Shown: positions 17,283 to 24,898 of the stretch, piece by piece
Position numbering within the stretch: the first letter of the stretch is position 1
How the letters are laid out: each line of letters opens with the position of its first letter
NCBI GenBank assembly: GCA_025450575.1
Contig: JANWHE010000007.1
Coordinates: 1 to 41,294 of the forward strand
Direction: 5' to 3'
Length of the DNA stretch: 41,294 bases
DNA from: Candidatus Saccharimonadales bacterium
Lineage (GTDB): Bacteria; Patescibacteriota; Saccharimonadia; Saccharimonadales; UBA10212
Position numbers and translations under genes: made by a program
The notes under the pieces: generated by a model
What the model was told of the DNA's origin: nothing
The model's database searches: none
Seen by the model: the letters and a program-made list of their open reading frames with translations, nothing else

Positions 17283-18148
17283 CGAAAGAGGTATTGCTGC
17301 ACCGGCGTACGGATAATCAGATAAAGGCGCTGCTGAAAAAGCCGCCGCACGCCGTGTTGGTCATCGGCTCACCCGGCAGCGGTAAACGGACCCTCGCCCG
17401 CTATCTAGCCAGTCGTCTGCTAGACGTGCCTTCGGATAAGCTGGAATCCCAGCCTTACTACGTCGAGCTGGCCAGACCGGCCGGCAAGACGGAAATCCCG
17501 ATTGAAGCTGTCCGCGGGCTGACACGGTCGCTAAGGCTGAAAACGGCCGGCCGGCGGCGGGTTGTGTTGATAGACGAAGCCCACAGTTTAAGCGAAGAGG
17601 CCCAGAATGCCTTGCTCAAGGCCATCGAAGAGCCGCCGCCCGATACGTTGTTCATATTGACCACTATCGCCCAAGACGGCGTCCTGCCGACCATCGCTTC
17701 GCGCAGCCGTAAACTGAATGTTGCGGCGGTCGGCCGAGAAGAGGCCATGCAGTTCTTTAGCGATTTTGACGCCAAAGATATCGAGGGGGCGTGGAGCCTT
17801 ACCCGCGGCAGCGCCGGGCTGATGGCCGCTATCCTGCGGGACCAGGACGGCCACGAGGTCAAGCAGGCCGTCGACCAGGCCAAATCATTCTTGAGAATGG
17901 ACAAGTTCGAGCGGTTGATATTCCTAGATAAGATGAGCGCCGACAAACAGCGACTTAGTGTCTTTTTAGAAGCCTTAAGCCGGGTTTACGCCGCGCTGTC
18001 CGATATCGCCGTTAGTAAAAACAACACGAATCAACTGCGCAGACTTGTGGTCTGCCGGCGGCAGGTGAACCAAGCCGCCGAAAGCTTGGCCCGCAATACT
18101 TCGGCTCGCTTGATCTGCCTGGACCTGGCTCTCTCGCTGAGTCTGTGA
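17279..18148 (+). CDS. holB: DNA polymerase III delta'-type clamp-loader subunit
   Basis: The 289 residues show an AAA+ ATPase: Walker A as GSPGSGKRTLARYLA (about residues 31-45), Walker B as VVLIDEAH, then LSEEAQNALLKAIEEPPPDTLFILTT and SRSRKL as the sensor/arginine-finger region. This resembles delta' and DnaX; the short length and missing tau domains favour delta'. An intact Walker A suggests it may bind ATP, unlike E. coli delta'. Zinc cysteines are absent. dnaX itself is at 40235. It overlaps the pseudouridine synthase by 4 nt. Confidence 0.82.
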   Translation: MTKEVLLHRRTDNQIKALLKKPPHAVLVIGSPGSGKRTLARYLASRLLDVPSDKLESQPYYVELARPAGKTEIPIEAVRGLTRSLRLKTAGRRRVVLIDEAHSLSEEAQNALLKAIEEPPPDTLFILTTIAQDGVLPTIASRSRKLNVAAVGREEAMQFFSDFDAKDIEGAWSLTRGSAGLMAAILRDQDGHEVKQAVDQAKSFLRMDKFERLIFLDKMSADKQRLSVFLEALSRVYAALSDIAVSKNNTNQLRRLVVCRRQVNQAAESLARNTSARLICLDLALSLSL

Positions 18149-18157
18149 GCGTTTTAC

Positions 18158-18166
18158 TGGTATAAT
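18158..18166 (+). promoter_or_regulatory. Extended -10 promoter of the TPR gene
   Basis: TGG-TATAAT is a perfect extended -10. It ends 10 nt before the ATG at 18177, without a Shine-Dalgarno. Confidence 0.6.
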
Positions 18167-18176
18167 GTAGCTTAAT

Positions 18177-18830
18177 ATGTACGCTATAGCGCTGCTGTTG
18201 GTGTTCGCTTACGTGGTCTTCAGGCACGGTAAAAACACCGAGCTGGAAATGGTCATTATCCCGCGCCGTATCGGCGACCGGCTGACCCGGCTTTGGGAGA
18301 TAGCCCATCACGGCATGCGCGAAAACCGTTTTCTACGGGCCGAAAAAGCTTTGCTGACTATCCTTAAGATCGACGAAAAGAACGCCGCCGCCTATAACCG
18401 TCTGGGCATCCTCTACGCCAAGCAGCGGGAATACAAGGACGCCATCGACTGCTTTGAAATCGCCAGCAGTATCGAGCCTAGCGCCTCCAGCCTACATAAC
18501 CTGGGCCTGATTTACTACGAGACCGAAAACTACGAAAAAGCCGCTACCGCCTTCGAGGAAGCCCTGAAGATAGAGGATAACCTGGCGGCCCGGCACATCG
18601 CTTACGCCAAAGTCCTGGAAAAAATGGGCAACGACAAGCTGATGCTCCAGGAACTGGAGAAAGCCGTAGAGCTCGAACCTAATCGCGAATCTTATACGCT
18701 GCTGGGCCGGGCTTACGAAACCCAGGGCATGACCGCTGAAGCCCGAACCATCCAAAGGAGCCTGGCCAAGATGGCGCTGCCGGCTGGTAAACCCAAAAGG
18801 GTACTACGCCCCAAGCGGGTTGTTATCTGA
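18177..18830 (+). CDS. Membrane-anchored TPR protein
   Basis: The 217-residue protein has one N-terminal hydrophobic helix (MYAIALLLVFAYVVFR), then a basic stretch, then three or four tetratricopeptide repeats from about residue 60: AAAYNRLGILYAKQREYKDAI, SLHNLGLIYYETENYEKAA, and later copies. The C-terminus is strongly basic (KPKRVLRPKRVV). TPRs mediate protein binding; the partner is unknown. The helix would anchor the repeats, probably facing the cytoplasm given the positive residues after it. Confidence 0.85.
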   Translation: MYAIALLLVFAYVVFRHGKNTELEMVIIPRRIGDRLTRLWEIAHHGMRENRFLRAEKALLTILKIDEKNAAAYNRLGILYAKQREYKDAIDCFEIASSIEPSASSLHNLGLIYYETENYEKAATAFEEALKIEDNLAARHIAYAKVLEKMGNDKLMLQELEKAVELEPNRESYTLLGRAYETQGMTAEARTIQRSLAKMALPAGKPKRVLRPKRVVI

Positions 18831-18839
18831 CCCCTGTTT

Positions 18840-18848
18840 TGCTAGACT
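18840..18848 (+). promoter_or_regulatory. Promoter of the tRNA-Thr/tRNA-Tyr unit
   Basis: TGC-TAGACT, an extended -10, ends 12 nt before the mature 5' end of tRNA-Thr. Confidence 0.5.
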
Positions 18849-18860
18849 TTTAAAGGTTAC

Positions 18861-18937
18861 GCCGACATAGCTCAGTTGGTCAGAGCGGCTGTTTTGTAAA
18901 CAGCGGGTCGTGGGTTCGAATCCCTCTGTCGGCTCCA
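18861..18937 (+). tRNA. tRNA-Thr (UGU)
   Basis: The acceptor stem is GCCGACA paired with TGTCGGC, and CCA is encoded. The anticodon arm is CTGT-TTTGTAA-ACAG with anticodon TGT, reading ACA. The TTCGAAT T-loop is intact. It is 77 nt long and 9 nt upstream of tRNA-Tyr. Confidence 0.96.
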
Positions 18938-18946
18938 AATTAACGT

Positions 18947-19032
18947 GCTGGGATACTCAAGCGGCCAACGAGGGCTGACTGTAAATCAGCTGGCATTCGC
19001 CTACGGGGGTTCGAATCCCTCTCCCAGCACCA
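18947..19032 (+). tRNA. tRNA-Tyr (GUA), class II
   Basis: The acceptor stem is GCTGGGA paired with TCCCAGC, followed by A and an encoded CCA. The anticodon arm is GCTGA-CTGTAAA-TCAGC with anticodon GTA. A long variable arm, TGGCATTCGCCTA, is typical of bacterial tRNA-Tyr. A protein gene starts 8 nt after the CCA. Confidence 0.96.
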
Positions 19033-19040
19033 TTAACCAG

Positions 19041-20075
19041 ATGAGAAATACTATCAACTATTCCGAGCGGCTAGCAGAACTTCTGGACTCTTCGAGTAGG
19101 ATTCTAATCATAACGCATATTTCGCCGGATCCCGACGCTCTGTGCTCACTGCTGCTGGCCGGTACGACGCTGAAGGAAAATTATCCTGATAAAGAAGTTA
19201 CGCTGAGCTGCGAAGAACTAACCGGAGATTTGGAATTCCTGGCCAGTTATCAGGATATTAAGCTGCAACCGCTGGCCGAAGCTATCGAGAATCATCAGCC
19301 TGAGTTGATAATCATGGTCGATGCCATGAATTTCCAGCGGTGTACCAGGGACGACTACCTGGCGGTTTCGGCGAAGGTCAAATCAAATAACATTCAGCTG
19401 ATAATCATCGATCATCACGAGCCGGAAGCTATAGAGGGTAACGATTTATACATTAATAACTCCAGTCCGGCGGCCACCCAAGATGTATACGAGCTATTTT
19501 TCAACCAGATGAAACTGCAAAAACCCGAAGGCTACGCACAGACCGCCATGCTGGGAATCGTCAGTGACACCAACCGTTTCATGTATGACAACCCGCGCCA
19601 CCGGGACACTTTCGCGGTCGTCGACGAGCTATTGGACGCCGGAGCCAGTATCGAGGAGCTGGAGAATAAGCGTAACAGATACACGAAAAATGAAATGCTG
19701 GTTCTAGCCGAACTGTCAGCTAATGTCACTTTGGAGAATGATTTTACATATAGTTTCGTGAGCGACTCGTTCAAGGCCCGGTGGTTCGATTCCGGCAAGA
19801 CCGCCGAAGAGCTGAAGCTGGGCTGCCAGATATTCGTCAACGACTATATCCGTAATATCGGGACTAATAGGTGGGGTTTTATGATCTATCCGGACTTGCT
19901 GGGCGGCTCGAATCTGTACTCGGCGTCCTTCCGTTCGGTCAGCACCGCTAAAGATGTGGCGAAAATTGCCAAAAAACTCGGCGGCGGCGGCCATAAAGCC
20001 TCGGCCGGGGCCAAGTTTGAAGCTGGGTCCGCTAAAGAAGCCATCGATAAAGTTCTGGCAGCTCTAGCTGCCTAG
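19041..20075 (+). CDS. DHH/DHHA1 phosphoesterase (NrnA/RecJ-like)
   Basis: The track start at 18945 lies inside tRNA-Tyr. The first credible start is the ATG at 19041, giving 344 residues. DHH motifs are HISPDPDALCS (about residues 18-28), VDAMN, and IDHHEPE; the C-terminal DHHA1 domain has LGGGGHKASAGAKF. Metal-dependent NrnA-type enzymes degrade short oligoribonucleotides or cyclic dinucleotide products and pAp. There is no Shine-Dalgarno. It probably shares the tRNA promoter, so its mRNA would be released by tRNA 3' processing. Confidence 0.88.
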   Translation: MRNTINYSERLAELLDSSSRILIITHISPDPDALCSLLLAGTTLKENYPDKEVTLSCEELTGDLEFLASYQDIKLQPLAEAIENHQPELIIMVDAMNFQRCTRDDYLAVSAKVKSNNIQLIIIDHHEPEAIEGNDLYINNSSPAATQDVYELFFNQMKLQKPEGYAQTAMLGIVSDTNRFMYDNPRHRDTFAVVDELLDAGASIEELENKRNRYTKNEMLVLAELSANVTLENDFTYSFVSDSFKARWFDSGKTAEELKLGCQIFVNDYIRNIGTNRWGFMIYPDLLGGSNLYSASFRSVSTAKDVAKIAKKLGGGGHKASAGAKFEAGSAKEAIDKVLAALAA

Positions 20076-20095
20076 ATTCAGACCGCTAAATCTAG

Positions 20096-20101
20096 TAAAA
20101 T
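20096..20101 (+). promoter_or_regulatory. Possible -10 of tRNA-Thr (GGU)
   Basis: TAAAAT ends 14 nt before the tRNA. No clear -35 was found, so this is weak. Confidence 0.3.
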
Positions 20102-20115
20102 ACTACAGTTATCGC

Positions 20116-20190
20116 GCCGTGATAGCTCAGTGGTAGAGCACCTCCATGGTAAGGAGGGGGTCCCGGGTTCAAGTCCCGGTCACGGCTCCA
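20116..20190 (+). tRNA. tRNA-Thr (GGU)
   Basis: The acceptor stem is GCCGTGA paired with TCACGGC, and CCA is encoded. The anticodon arm is CCTCC-ATGGTAA-GGAGG with anticodon GGT, reading ACC and ACU. A T-run lies just after the CCA. With the UGU isoacceptor at 18861, two of the threonine tRNAs are in this window. Confidence 0.95.
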
Positions 20191-20208
20191 CCGATTTTTT
20201 AGCTCACG

Positions 20209-20214
20209 TATAAT
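20209..20214 (+). promoter_or_regulatory. Promoter -10 of the Cys/His-rich secreted protein
   Basis: TATAAT ends 9 nt before the ATG at 20224. No Shine-Dalgarno is present. Confidence 0.6.
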
Positions 20215-20223
20215 ATAACCATT

Positions 20224-21333
20224 ATGTTTAAAGGTAAAGGGCAAACAATAGGCCTTTTTCTAGGAGTCGTCGGTGTGGCTCTACTGGCAGCGGCTATTTT
20301 TCATTTTAAGTCTTCGTCCCAGTCGTATCAGCTAGGGGCTTACAGTTTCAATAATCAGCAAGCAAATCTTCAGGAATTTGAAAAGGAAATACAGACTTTC
20401 GGAGATAAGCGCGCTTACAACCGGCTAGCCGCCGCGGTAGCTAACCTATCGGCCGACGATCAGCACGAATACGGCCACTTATTTGGTGAAGCCCTGTATA
20501 AAGAGGAGGGCCTGAAGGCGATCGCGGTCTGCGATACGAGATTTTCTTATGGTTGCTTCCACCAGGTTTTATCCGACGCGCTGATTCATTACGGCCCTTC
20601 AGCGGTGCCGATGCTCGACCAAAGGTGCAAGCAGGTTCTAAAAGAGGCTTATTTATCTTGTCAGCATGGACTGGGTCATGGCATCTTGGTGTCGATCGGC
20701 CTGAATAGGAACGGCTATGATGAAACCCGTCTCCAAGAGGCTTTGGCGGATTGCGCGAAACTGCCGGACGATCAACCACTGGGCGGTTGTGATGGCGGCG
20801 TTTATATGGAATATAACCTGCGTACCGTCGCCGACGTAGAGCTGAATCAGAGAGCGATCCGCCCCATGCAGCCGGACGATTCCAATTTTCCTTGCGACCA
20901 GCTGGAGCTTAAGCAGCAGCCCACCTGTTATTTTTGGATGCCGCAATGGTGGGCTTTAGCCGGCGCTTTGCGTTACGCCAGCACTCAGAGCTTAAGCGAC
21001 GATAAGCTCTACCAGATAACAGGCTCCTTCTGCGATAAGCTTCCCAAGGAGTCCAGCCGTACCTGTTTTGAGGGTATCGGCTATGCCTCCATCTCCACGG
21101 CCAAATTTGAGGCCGAGCGTACCTTAAGTCTATGTAACCTCGCTTCTTCCGATAAGCTGAACAACCTATATTGCCGCTCGTTCGCGGCCAGTATGCTCAA
21201 GAGCGTCACGCGGGATGGCTCTACCGCCCTGGCGATGTGCCGGGGCTTGGAGGGCAGCAGTCAGACTTTCTGCGTGGCGTACGCCAAAGAGGAGGGTAAT
21301 TTCTTCACGTCGTTACCCGACCCGGTTTTATAG
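20224..21333 (+). CDS. Unrecognised secreted or membrane-anchored Cys/His-rich protein
   Basis: I do not recognise this family with certainty. Residues 7-28 (GLFLGVVGVALLAAAIFHF) form a signal anchor, so the rest should be outside the membrane. The outer part has 16 or so cysteines arranged in repeated helical modules. Two modules carry nearby Cys and His: YGCFHQVLSDAL and LSCQHGLGHGILV. The CxHGxGHG pattern suggests a metal or heme site, and the even cysteine spacing suggests disulfides. The gene has its own promoter and is followed by a candidate small RNA. Codon usage is slightly richer in A/T than the ribosomal genes. Confidence 0.75.
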   Translation: MFKGKGQTIGLFLGVVGVALLAAAIFHFKSSSQSYQLGAYSFNNQQANLQEFEKEIQTFGDKRAYNRLAAAVANLSADDQHEYGHLFGEALYKEEGLKAIAVCDTRFSYGCFHQVLSDALIHYGPSAVPMLDQRCKQVLKEAYLSCQHGLGHGILVSIGLNRNGYDETRLQEALADCAKLPDDQPLGGCDGGVYMEYNLRTVADVELNQRAIRPMQPDDSNFPCDQLELKQQPTCYFWMPQWWALAGALRYASTQSLSDDKLYQITGSFCDKLPKESSRTCFEGIGYASISTAKFEAERTLSLCNLASSDKLNNLYCRSFAASMLKSVTRDGSTALAMCRGLEGSSQTFCVAYAKEEGNFFTSLPDPVL

Positions 21334-21404
21334 TCATCCGGCGTGTGAGAAAAACTACGCTTGATATGTGAGATAGCATACAGCGGGCAGTGGCATCGTA
21401 GTAT

Positions 21405-21490
21405 TAAATAGACTTATGCTTGATTAGCCCGGACCAATTATAGGCATCAAGCATGAACCCTGCGGGATGTGGAGACGCAGGGTTCTTTGT
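21405..21490 (+). ncRNA. Candidate structured small RNA ending in a terminator
   Basis: This stretch lies in the 212-nt gap between two genes and has no credible ORF. It holds ATGCTTGAT (21416-21424) and ATCAAGCAT (21446-21454), a perfect 9-bp stem around a 21-nt loop that itself has GCC/GGC. Immediately after comes GAACCCTGCG (21455-21464) and CGCAGGGTTC (21476-21485), a perfect 10-bp stem followed by TTTGTTT. A weak -10 (TAGTAT) lies at 21399-21404. The stacked hairpins with a terminator look like an independent small RNA rather than a leader, since rpmG has its own promoter downstream. No known RNA family was recognised. Confidence 0.5.
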
Positions 21491-21492
21491 TT
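21455..21492 (+). terminator. Strong intrinsic terminator
   Basis: A perfect 10-bp stem, GAACCCTGCG with CGCAGGGTTC, an 11-nt loop and a following T-rich run. It could end the gene at 20224 or the candidate small RNA. Confidence 0.8.
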
Positions 21493-21507
21493 GGCGCTGC
21501 TCAACCG

Positions 21508-21536
21508 TTGTAAACATCATTTCTATCTGTTATAAT
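21508..21536 (+). promoter_or_regulatory. rpmG promoter, near-leaderless
   Basis: TTGTAA, 17 nt, then TGT-TATAAT, ending 9 nt before the rpmG ATG. This is the most complete promoter in the window and there is no Shine-Dalgarno after it. Confidence 0.7.
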
Positions 21537-21545
21537 TTCTGGGTT

Positions 21546-21749
21546 ATGGCGAAAAAAGGTGACAAACGTAAAATTATCGGTCTGACATGCGAGGCTTGCA
21601 AGCAGCGCCATTATTACACAACCAAGAACACCATGAACACCCCCGATAAGGTGGAGCTTATTAAATATTGTCCGGTCAAGCGGGTCCAAGCCAAGCAAAC
21701 CGAAACTAAAAAGAGTTTAGGCCGCAACGAAGTCAAGCCCCGCCGCTAA
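21546..21749 (+). CDS. rpmG: 50S ribosomal protein L33, altered zinc site
   Basis: The track start at 21453 lies in the terminator; the ATG at 21546 gives 67 residues starting MAKKGDKRKIIGLTCEACKQRHYY. The first zinc pair CEAC is present. The second pair, CPxC in canonical zinc L33, reads CPVK, so three of four cysteines remain. A C-terminal extension of about 15 basic residues follows. Its TAA stop overlaps the TAG stop of the convergent GH15 gene inside CTAA. Confidence 0.92.
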   Translation: MAKKGDKRKIIGLTCEACKQRHYYTTKNTMNTPDKVELIKYCPVKRVQAKQTETKKSLGRNEVKPRR

Positions 21750-23671
21750 GAGTTGGCGAGTTTCAAGACGGTCTCTAAGAAAGTAGAGTGGCTCCAGACC
21801 AGTGGGCAGACGCCGACGCCGATACCGGTGGTCGGGTCGGCCTGCTCGGCCAGCATGCCGCTGTCGCCGGCCCTGGCTTGGACCCAATCTATCAGTTTGA
21901 CGGCTTCATCGCGCCGCCCGTTAGCCATATAATACTGAGCCAGCCAAAGGCTGGTAATCATCCAGGGGTTGCCTAGTTTCGTTTTGTCGGCCAAGAAGTA
22001 GTCATCGTGCTCGTAGCGCGGGACTCCGCCGATAGGCGTGGGAGCCAATAGCGTTTCTTCCACAGCTTTGACGCTGGCCGCCAATTTATCTGAGTCGGCC
22101 TGGGCGTATTGGAAAGCGCCGAAGAAGGTCGCCGCGTCGACCGTAGCGTCCGATTTGATCTCGTTGTGCGGCTGAAGCAAGAGACTTTTTATATAAGCAC
22201 CGTCAGCGCCCACCAGGGATTTAAGACCCGTATCAATCCGGGCCTTGGCGGCCAGCCAGCGTTCCTTGTCGTCTGTCTTATTGAATCTCTCGGCGATTTT
22301 CGCGGACGCCTCCACGGCCATCAGCGTCACGAAAACCGTGTAAGTGAAGGTCGCGAACTTCTGCTCCCATAAGTCATAGCTGGCATGCGGCAGACTGGTC
22401 TGATCGTCAATGAACTTAGCCATGAAATCGGCGCAGGGCTGGATGAACCTGCCGTACAGGTTACGGACAAAGTCCTCGTCGTTAGAAGACTCCAGATATT
22501 TGTACAGCGCATAGATTACGATAGCCGTTTCATCCTCCTGGATTGGCAGTTCGGGGTGATTCAAGTGCAGAAGCGGGTGCCAAGTGCTGCCCAGAGCCCG
22601 GTCGGGCTGGTATTTGTGCATCATATAGCCGTCGGGATTCATCGTGTCGGCGCAGAATTGGAAGAACCGGCGCGGCTCCTCTTTATAGCCTAGCTCTATC
22701 AGCGGCAGGATGGCATAAGCGCCGTCGCGCGGCCAGACATAACTGTAATAATCGCGTCCATAATTATAGATTGACGAGTCGGCGCTGGCGATGATGCCAC
22801 CGTGGCGATCGATGTGGGCCTTTACGATCATCAGCGATTTGGTGGCTAGTTGACGATAACGCTCATCGATTCCATCTAGGTGGTCACCGGAAATCGCTAG
22901 CCAGTCCTTCCAGGTCTGGCGCGTGGCTTGGAACCTTTCGTTAACTCCGTCTTTTAGGAATAGTTTGTGGAATTTTTCAGCATCGCGCTGAGAGTCGGCG
23001 GCTACCACCCAGTAATTAATGGTTTTCGACTGGTTGGGCTCCAAGTTGAGAACCGTCCGCATGACGCTGTCCACGCCGCCATGTTCCACTAAGCTGCCGG
23101 ACAGTTCGCCGTCCTCGGCGTCTTTGAATGTGCCCTCCTTGCCCTCGATACCGCAATTGCCGACGGCGAACTGGTCGAAGGGGCGGCCATCCTGGTCCTC
23201 GGCATAGATTAAAAGCGACGACCAGCCTTTGTAATCTAAGATATAAGGGCCTTCCGGCACATATAGGGCCGTATCGCTGCGCCCAGCCCGCGAGATCTGA
23301 AAGGCCTGATGGTTAAACAGCCGGATTTCGCGCGGACCGTCGGCCAGGTTCGTGACTTTTATCATACGGACCAAGACCGGATAGTGGGTGTCGACGAAGT
23401 CCTGGAAGTCCAATCGGACTTTCAGCTTCGGGTGTTCGGCGCTGATACGGCTGACTAAAGCCCTATCCTCGAAGTCCATCCTGATGTCCCAGCTGTCGTC
23501 GTCCAGCCAGCTGAACTTGCCATCGACCCACACGCCTATCTTGTGGTTAAGATTACGCGATGAGGATAAGTTCTCTAGGCCGACATAAGGGAAATAAAAA
23601 TCGTGGACCGTGGCGTGTTCGTCCAAACCGACTAAGATATGCGAATTGCTTAAGATAACCGGTCTGCCCAC
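21746..23671 (-). CDS. GH15 glucoamylase-type glycoside hydrolase
   Basis: The 641-residue protein has an N-terminal beta-sandwich (about 1-260, starting PVILSNSHILVGLDEHATVHDFYFPYVG) and a C-terminal (alpha/alpha)6 barrel. GH15 landmarks are YVWPRDGAYAILPLIE, the HPLLHLNHPELPIQEDET region carrying the likely general acid Glu, and YDLWEQKFATFTYTV. The C-terminal PLVWSHSTFLETVL holds a conserved active-site stretch. It would release glucose, or trehalose-type products, from alpha-glucan ends. No signal peptide is visible, so it is probably cytoplasmic. The start is GTG with AAGGAG 9 nt upstream. Last gene of the GT4-GH57-GH15 operon. Confidence 0.9.
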   Translation of the reverse strand: MGRPVILSNSHILVGLDEHATVHDFYFPYVGLENLSSSRNLNHKIGVWVDGKFSWLDDDSWDIRMDFEDRALVSRISAEHPKLKVRLDFQDFVDTHYPVLVRMIKVTNLADGPREIRLFNHQAFQISRAGRSDTALYVPEGPYILDYKGWSSLLIYAEDQDGRPFDQFAVGNCGIEGKEGTFKDAEDGELSGSLVEHGGVDSVMRTVLNLEPNQSKTINYWVVAADSQRDAEKFHKLFLKDGVNERFQATRQTWKDWLAISGDHLDGIDERYRQLATKSLMIVKAHIDRHGGIIASADSSIYNYGRDYYSYVWPRDGAYAILPLIELGYKEEPRRFFQFCADTMNPDGYMMHKYQPDRALGSTWHPLLHLNHPELPIQEDETAIVIYALYKYLESSNDEDFVRNLYGRFIQPCADFMAKFIDDQTSLPHASYDLWEQKFATFTYTVFVTLMAVEASAKIAERFNKTDDKERWLAAKARIDTGLKSLVGADGAYIKSLLLQPHNEIKSDATVDAATFFGAFQYAQADSDKLAASVKAVEETLLAPTPIGGVPRYEHDDYFLADKTKLGNPWMITSLWLAQYYMANGRRDEAVKLIDWVQARAGDSGMLAEQADPTTGIGVGVCPLVWSHSTFLETVLKLANS

Positions 23672-24898
23672 CTAAACGGTCTCCTTTTGGATTATATTAT
23701 CCTGAAATATGGCTGTCCGCCAGTGTAAATCGTGGTAAACGTTCATAAAGTTCAAAAACGCGTCGTAGGGCGACTTATAAGGACTGAAGTAAGCGTGGAC
23801 GTCGCCGTCGCTGAACCACTTGGTGCACATGTAATAAAAATGGTCGCTGGCCTGCAGCCGCCGCCAGTCGTCAATCAGCTGCCAGTCACCACTGCCCATG
23901 ATTGTCTCGCCCAGGTCATAAACGGCTTTGATGGCTTCCTGCTGCATGGAGTTACCCAGCCAGGCGGTCAGATCGCGCTCGGTATCCGCCCAAGTCACCG
24001 TATTCTGAATGTCGATGTCATCCTTGACCTCCAGCTTGTCGATTGCCTCGCTGAAATTCATGAACGAATGGTCTGGCTTGGACAGCCATTTTTCCGGCAG
24101 GTCTTCTAGGAAGTCAAAGATGCCGGTGTCTTCCCACTGGTGCTCGCCGAAAGTCTCATAATCCATAAAAAGGTTGAAGACTTCGCCGTGGTCGGTGCCG
24201 TTGATCCAGTTGATGAATTTGTCGACCGTCAGCGGCCAGCCCTCCCAGTCCCGATTACCAAACCGGAAGGCGATATCGTCACTTAAACGGTAGTTCTTAA
24301 GAAGTAATTTTATATTTTCAGCGCCGGCCGGCCGATAGAGGAAGTTGGGGCTGCGCCACCCCAGAACCGGGTCCCAACCTTCGGCCAGTATTCCCTTAAA
24401 ACCGGCTTGGTCGGCCCATTGGCCCAGCTGGTTGTTATAGGCCAGCTCGGTGTTCCGAAAGACCGTCGGCGTCTGGCCGAACAGCTGCTCAATCTTTCGT
24501 TTATGCTGTTCGACTTGGCGCTCGAACTCCGGCCGGTCATAAAAAAAAGCCAAGCTGTGGTAGTAGGTCTCGCTGGCGATTTCCAACCGCCCGGTGCTCG
24601 CCAGGTCCTGGAAGCTGGTCAGCACGTCCGGCGCCCAGGCTTCCAGCTGTTCCAGCAGCAGGCCGGTTATCGACAGGTTGATTTTGAAATCAGGGTGCTT
24701 ATCCAGCAAAGCATTCAGTTTCCGGTTGGTCGGTAAGTAGGATTTTTGGGCGACTTTCTCTATGACCCGGCGGTTGCTGTTGCTGTTAGCATCATCCGTA
24801 TCGAAGTAATTGTGGGACTGGGTGGCCTCAAAAATTGTGTAATTACGCAGTCTCCACGGCTGATGGGCGTGCAGATAAAAAATTATGGAGCGGCTCAT
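23672..24898 (-). CDS. GH57 alpha-amylase/glucanotransferase family protein
   Basis: The 408 residues begin SIIFYLHAHQPWRLRNY, the GH57 HxHQP motif. The catalytic nucleophile region is FRNTELAYNN (Glu) and the acid/base region is FMDYETFGEHQW (Asp). The enzyme acts on alpha-1,4-glucans as an amylase, a 4-alpha-glucanotransferase, or a branching enzyme; the exact activity cannot be read. No signal peptide is seen. The start overlaps the GT4 stop (ATGA), and its stop abuts the GH15 GTG, so all three are co-translated. Confidence 0.9.
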   Translation of the reverse strand: MSRSIIFYLHAHQPWRLRNYTIFEATQSHNYFDTDDANSNSNRRVIEKVAQKSYLPTNRKLNALLDKHPDFKINLSITGLLLEQLEAWAPDVLTSFQDLASTGRLEIASETYYHSLAFFYDRPEFERQVEQHKRKIEQLFGQTPTVFRNTELAYNNQLGQWADQAGFKGILAEGWDPVLGWRSPNFLYRPAGAENIKLLLKNYRLSDDIAFRFGNRDWEGWPLTVDKFINWINGTDHGEVFNLFMDYETFGEHQWEDTGIFDFLEDLPEKWLSKPDHSFMNFSEAIDKLEVKDDIDIQNTVTWADTERDLTAWLGNSMQQEAIKAVYDLGETIMGSGDWQLIDDWRRLQASDHFYYMCTKWFSDGDVHAYFSPYKSPYDAFLNFMNVYHDLHWRTAIFQDNIIQKETV

